From positions 19,433 to 83,432 of the forward strand of contig CAYMUW010000008.1 of assembly GCA_964393865.1 (NCBI GenBank): a DNA stretch of 64,000 nucleotides. The letters are read 5' to 3'. The notes below the pieces were generated by a model, which saw only the letters and a program-made list of their open reading frames with translations, did not search any database and was not told the origin of the DNA. Both the position numbers and the translations under genes were made by a program. This document shows positions 60,327 to 64,000 of this stretch, in pieces. The stretch comes from Suilimivivens sp964393865 (GTDB lineage Bacteria > Bacillota > Clostridia > Lachnospirales > Lachnospiraceae). The first letter of the stretch is position 1. Each line of letters opens with the position of its first letter.

Positions 60327-63029
60327 TTAAATTGCTTTCTTTCCTTTCCCTGAATAAGCGAACAGGGCAATTGCGCCGGCCAAAAGACCTAACGCCAAAA
60401 ACCATTTCGGGTGAATAGGATCACCGGTGTCCGGCGTATCATCCTTGTTTCCCGATAAATCTGTGATGACAGCCTTTCCGTCGGAAACATAGGCCTGCCC
60501 GCCAAAGTTTGAATAAGTGTAAATGCCAAAGGGCGAAAAATGACTTGTGGTAAACTGCAGATATTCCCCGTCATCCGTTTCCACAATTCTATGCTCCACA
60601 GCCTCAAGCTGACCGTCCTGATCCAGGGTAACAACATGCAAATCACCTGTGGACATGCCTTCCGGCATGGGCACTTGAACGGTAATATACTGCTTACCCA
60701 ATCTGGTAATGGGAATACTTCCTGAAGCATCATAAAGGCATATATCATAAGCCGACAATCTGCTGGGCTCTCTTCCTCCGTAAAGCTCCCCATAGGCCGC
60801 CGAAATATCCTCTTCCGCCTGCCGGGAATCTGCTATTTTTAATACATAAGCATTGTCGTTTCCGGGAATGGATGCATAAGCATTTTCCCCTTCCTTCAAC
60901 ACCTGACTGTTGATTTCAAGCAAAACGCCCTTTTCTCTGGAAGAAAGCACGCCCTGCGTATTATCTGCGATCTGGCTGCCGCCCTCATTGCTTATCACAC
61001 CGTGAAAACCGTATATTCCGGTTTCAAGAACCGTTCCGTCCAAATCTTCTGCCGTGTTCGGTATTATGGCATTTTTTATATTCCCAAAAGCATAGGTTCG
61101 ATAGCTGTCATTGGCAAGCCTCTTCGCTCCCTGACCTACATAAAGCGTTGGCAATGAATCCCCTTTAAATACTACGGTATCTGTACCCCCTGAGGAAATG
61201 GCATAGGCTCCCAAACCTATCTCCTCCACAGTCGCCGATATCGCAACCTCCGACAAGGGACAATCCATAAAGGCCCGGTCTTCCACTCTGACCAGATTAT
61301 TTCCACCATTTATGGTTTTCAAATTACGGCACCCCATAAAAGCTTCCTCGCAGATCACTTCCACGGTTTCGGGGATATTTACAGCTGTAATTCCCATATG
61401 ATCCTTAAACACCAACGGACCAATCTGTTTAACGCCATTTGGAATATTTACCACACTGTCGTTCCCCGCATAGGCAATCAATATTCCGTCTCCCACTATT
61501 TTAAAGGGAGATGCTGCGCTGTCCATATCCTGTATCCACAAGGTTTGGTCAAACGCATAGGGTTCAATTCTGGTAACTGTTGAAGGTATGGTTACCTCTG
61601 CCAGGGCATCACAGTGATAAAAGGCTCCATAGCCGATATCCGTCACTCCTTCCGGAATTGTAAGTGACGTAAGGCCCGATCTTGCAAAAGCAAACTCTCC
61701 TATTTGCGTGATTCCATCCTCTATCTGATATTCCGTAAGATTCGTATCCTGATAAAATGCCTGGGCCGCTATTCTGTTTCCCCCTGCAATCGTATATTTG
61801 GGAAAATCCTTTCCCTTCTTTGCATTATCAGCCAATAAATTTTCCAACCCCAAAAGGCCTGCCTGTCCGGCCTCCGTTTCAATTCCTTCTGTCTCTCCCA
61901 GCTGTGACAAATCAATCCTGTCACTTCCTGCATTGCTGCCGGCAGATTGATTTCCGCTTAATACATTGGACTGTCTGTTATCAATAAAAATAACCGCACG
62001 CCCGGATACAATACTGGACTGCCCTAAAAGTGTCCGGTTATTAATCCTTTCCGTTTCCACCGATAAAGTAGGCTCAGGTGCAGGCGTCTTTTCATCTGTC
62101 TCCGGATTGATTACCTGCGCATCCTTTACATCCTCATACTCCACTTCCTCTACATCAGACTTTTGAAGTGCCGCTGCATACTCTGCACCATAAGTTCCCG
62201 GTGTAGCATTCAACTCCACATTAGGACAGCCGTCAAAAGCGCTGTCGCTGATTTCGCTCATAGAGTCCGGTATCTCAACCGTTTGAAGATTGACACAATC
62301 CTCAAAGGCCTTACTTCCTATTCCATGAACCGGAAGTGGTATCTCCACCTCCCGCAGATTCATACAGTTGGAAAAAGCATAAGCCGGTACCTCATAAAGA
62401 CCGCTTCCCAGTGTCACCTTTTCCAGATAAGGATTGCCCCAAAAAGCATATCCCATTATCTCCGTAACCGTTCCCGGCATCGTATAAGCGCCCTTTTCAT
62501 AGGCGGGCATCAGCGCATAAACCTTTGTCTCCTCATCGTCATACAGGATGCCGTTTGAATAATATAAATAAGTGTTATCCTCCGAAACAGACAACTCCTT
62601 AAGCTGACTGCATCCGGCAAAAACACCGCTTCCTAAATCCTTTACCCCTGCTCCCAGAGAAACATTGACAAGCTCTTTATTGTTGCTAAAAGCCGCTGTA
62701 TCAATGGTTGCCACACTATCCTCTATCGTAATGGTTCTGAGACTGTCACATTCCGCAAAAGCACGATAGCCCACATATTCCACATCTCCGCCAATGGTAA
62801 CCTTAATCAGATCATCATTTCCCGCAAAGGCCTCTTCACCGATTGTTTTGATACCATCAGGAATAGACACGACTTCCGCCGTGCCTGTATATTTTAACAA
62901 TTTAGTTCCGTCCATCTGAAAATCAGATGCAGGCGCTACTGCTTCTACATCTGATACAGGTACCTGAGTCACTGCTATTGCCGTCAGCAATAGCAGTACA
63001 CTCAGGGTTTTTGCAATTTTTTTGTTCAT
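60327..63029 (-). CDS. BspA-type leucine-rich-repeat surface protein
   Basis: 900 residues. A signal peptide (about 1-30) leads to LRR_5 repeats in two blocks (about 40-290 and 410-640), with the pattern IGEEAFAGNDDLIKVTIGG and FAECDSLRTITIEDS. The two blocks are separated by a Thr/Pro and Ser-rich linker. A C-terminal module of some 130 residues follows, containing LYDASGSIPI and FTTSHFSPFGIYTY. The protein ends with PDTGDP, a hydrophobic span and a Lys-rich tail, which looks like a sortase-type sorting signal. Such proteins bind host or other cell surfaces. TAGGAG with the ATG eight bases later gives a strong start, and the TAG is also the stop of the next gene upstream. Confidence 0.88.
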   Translation of the reverse strand: MNKKIAKTLSVLLLLTAIAVTQVPVSDVEAVAPASDFQMDGTKLLKYTGTAEVVSIPDGIKTIGEEAFAGNDDLIKVTIGGDVEYVGYRAFAECDSLRTITIEDSVATIDTAAFSNNKELVNVSLGAGVKDLGSGVFAGCSQLKELSVSEDNTYLYYSNGILYDDEETKVYALMPAYEKGAYTMPGTVTEIMGYAFWGNPYLEKVTLGSGLYEVPAYAFSNCMNLREVEIPLPVHGIGSKAFEDCVNLQTVEIPDSMSEISDSAFDGCPNVELNATPGTYGAEYAAALQKSDVEEVEYEDVKDAQVINPETDEKTPAPEPTLSVETERINNRTLLGQSSIVSGRAVIFIDNRQSNVLSGNQSAGSNAGSDRIDLSQLGETEGIETEAGQAGLLGLENLLADNAKKGKDFPKYTIAGGNRIAAQAFYQDTNLTEYQIEDGITQIGEFAFARSGLTSLTIPEGVTDIGYGAFYHCDALAEVTIPSTVTRIEPYAFDQTLWIQDMDSAASPFKIVGDGILIAYAGNDSVVNIPNGVKQIGPLVFKDHMGITAVNIPETVEVICEEAFMGCRNLKTINGGNNLVRVEDRAFMDCPLSEVAISATVEEIGLGAYAISSGGTDTVVFKGDSLPTLYVGQGAKRLANDSYRTYAFGNIKNAIIPNTAEDLDGTVLETGIYGFHGVISNEGGSQIADNTQGVLSSREKGVLLEINSQVLKEGENAYASIPGNDNAYVLKIADSRQAEEDISAAYGELYGGREPSRLSAYDICLYDASGSIPITRLGKQYITVQVPMPEGMSTGDLHVVTLDQDGQLEAVEHRIVETDDGEYLQFTTSHFSPFGIYTYSNFGGQAYVSDGKAVITDLSGNKDDTPDTGDPIHPKWFLALGLLAGAIALFAYSGKGKKAI

Positions 63030-63037
63030 AGGAGCTC

Positions 63038-64000
63038 CTATGCTGTTTTGGTATTGATGACTACCTTATCACGCTTAAAAAATAAGATCAGTGAGATACA
63101 TGCGAGTCCCAATGCAAGGAACCACTTCGGATGAATAGGATCACCCGTCTTAGGCGTAGCATCAATGGTTGCCTCCGTCAGATTTGCGGTATCCACATAA
63201 ATAACATAAGGTGAAAAATGCGTTGCCGTAAAGTTTACACAAGGCACACCATCTACCGTGGTAAATCTGGCATTCAGTTCCTCCAAAGCACCGTTTGAAA
63301 CGGCGGCTACTCTGTTATTTCCCGCATATTGAACAAGATCGTCTGGAAGAGGCAGCGTCAAATTAACCGTAATGCCAGATGTATCCGCTATCTTAATTCT
63401 TCCTGTTGAGTCATAGAGGCTGATATCCATTGGCAGATACTTAATTCTGCTGATATCGCCATATTTAGCCTGAAGCGCAGCGATTACCGCGTCCGTGGCT
63501 GTCTGATCCTCCGTGACCTTCACCACGAAATTATCCGTTGCTCCGCTCACCGTTGCACCGGCAAGATTCGTGTTAGAAATGCCCGGCTTGGTAACCTCTA
63601 CTGTGGTACCATTGCTTCCATTACCAGCGCTATTGGTACCGCTTCCGCTTCCCGATCCCGAACCAGTAGAACCGCTGGATGAGCTTCCGCTTCCTGTCTT
63701 ATAGGTGGCTGTAATCGCCACATTAGCTGCCGGCATCGTAAAGGTTGTAGATGTGGCATTGGGATTGGCAAAGCCCACTCCTGCCGTAGAGGAAGTCCAC
63801 TTGTCAAAGGTCTGTCCTTCGCCCATATCATAAGCGTTAATCGCTACCACGGTTCCTGCCGGATAACTGCCGCTTCCCGATCCACCGGACACAGAAACCG
63901 TATATTTTTTAACACTGTCCTCCGGATTCGGTGTTGCAGTAGGGGAAGGCGATGCAGTGGCACTGGAGCCGCTTCCATTACTAGCGCTTCCCGAACCATT
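63038..64000 (-). CDS. Surface protein, C-terminal part (cut by window edge)
   Basis: 320 residues are visible, and the frame stays open to the right edge, so the start is outside. From the edge: a Gly/Ser/Asn stretch, a Thr/Pro linker (ATASPSPTATPNPE), an InlB-type beta repeat (GTVVAINAYDMGEGQTFDKW to FTMPAANVAITATYK), a long Gly/Ser linker, then a module like that of the LRR protein with LYDSTGRIKI and FTATHFSPYVIYV. It ends PKTGDP, a hydrophobic span and a basic tail. The shared module and anchor suggest a joint surface system with the LRR protein, eight bases downstream. An internal GTG at 63892 is not a real start. Confidence 0.8.
   Translation of the reverse strand, partial: NGSGSASNGSGSSATASPSPTATPNPEDSVKKYTVSVSGGSGSGSYPAGTVVAINAYDMGEGQTFDKWTSSTAGVGFANPNATSTTFTMPAANVAITATYKTGSGSSSSGSTGSGSGSGSGTNSAGNGSNGTTVEVTKPGISNTNLAGATVSGATDNFVVKVTEDQTATDAVIAALQAKYGDISRIKYLPMDISLYDSTGRIKIADTSGITVNLTLPLPDDLVQYAGNNRVAAVSNGALEELNARFTTVDGVPCVNFTATHFSPYVIYVDTANLTEATIDATPKTGDPIHPKWFLALGLACISLILFFKRDKVVINTKTA

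Noticed and set aside
63590..63720. Possible tandem DNA repeat in a Gly/Ser-rich stretch
   Set aside because: It codes for a flexible Gly/Ser linker with irregular codons. There is no regular repeat unit or spacer, so it is neither a CRISPR array nor a satellite.

Overview
The window reads as a chromosomal core segment of a spore-forming Firmicute of class Clostridia, most likely family Lachnospiraceae. Supporting signs are moderate GC, strong AGGAGG-type ribosome sites, sporulation genes (yqfC, yqfD, a SpoVB-type flippase, a spore photoproduct lyase family protein, a BofC-like protein), the solvent-side clostridial enzymes NfnAB and Re-type citrate synthase, and zinc-ribbon/MORN membrane proteins and BspA-type leucine-rich surface proteins that are common in Lachnospiraceae. 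The species cannot be named from sequence alone. I found no rRNA, tRNA, CRISPR array, prophage or insertion sequence. No stretch of more than 300 bases lacks a gene.

Layout. 1-6174 (minus): branched-chain amino acid genes leuB, ilvD and ilvB, with a GT-C-like membrane protein inserted between leuB and ilvD, and the start of a further membrane-anchored gene at the left edge. 6266-8931 (minus): yajC, tgt and a VanY-type carboxypeptidase. 9116-10213 (plus): aroC. 10221-11573 (minus): a lactonase-fold propeller protein and a truncated response-regulator receiver. 11787-16118 (plus): a polyamine import operon, an XRE-cupin regulator followed by potABCD, closed by a bidirectional terminator.

16173-53805 is an almost unbroken minus-strand run of housekeeping genes: proA and 5-formyl-THF cyclo-ligase; two FAD oxidoreductases; a BofC-like protein and a flippase; the ybeY / degenerate HD protein / phoH / yqfD / yqfC block; pdp; an SDR, a spore photoproduct lyase family protein and a nucleosidase; rlmH with zinc-ribbon and MORN proteins; NfnB and NfnA; a zinc-ribbon protein; folD and fhs; ftsK and tepA; a membrane protein; an O-acetylhomoserine sulfhydrylase; yebC, a CBS-pair CNNM protein, mazF, alr, nnr, a coiled-coil protein and rex. 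An ABC-F ATPase (plus, 53962-55899) is divergent from rex and convergent with icd.

55894-59266 (minus) is a compact operon for 2-oxoglutarate/glutamate supply: Re-citrate synthase, a GntR-FCD regulator and isocitrate dehydrogenase, with a clear promoter and an overlapping palindrome. 59346-64000 (minus) is a surface or accessory region: an intracellular subtilisin-like protease, a 900-residue leucine-rich-repeat surface protein, and the C-terminal part of a second surface protein that shares its end module and sorting signal.

No wholly new multi-gene system is evident. The best leads are the degenerate PgpH-like HD protein in the ybeY-phoH block, the protease whose Shine-Dalgarno sequence lies inside the preceding terminator hairpin, the self-contained citrate synthase/GntR/IDH operon with its operator, and the shared C-terminal module of the two surface proteins.
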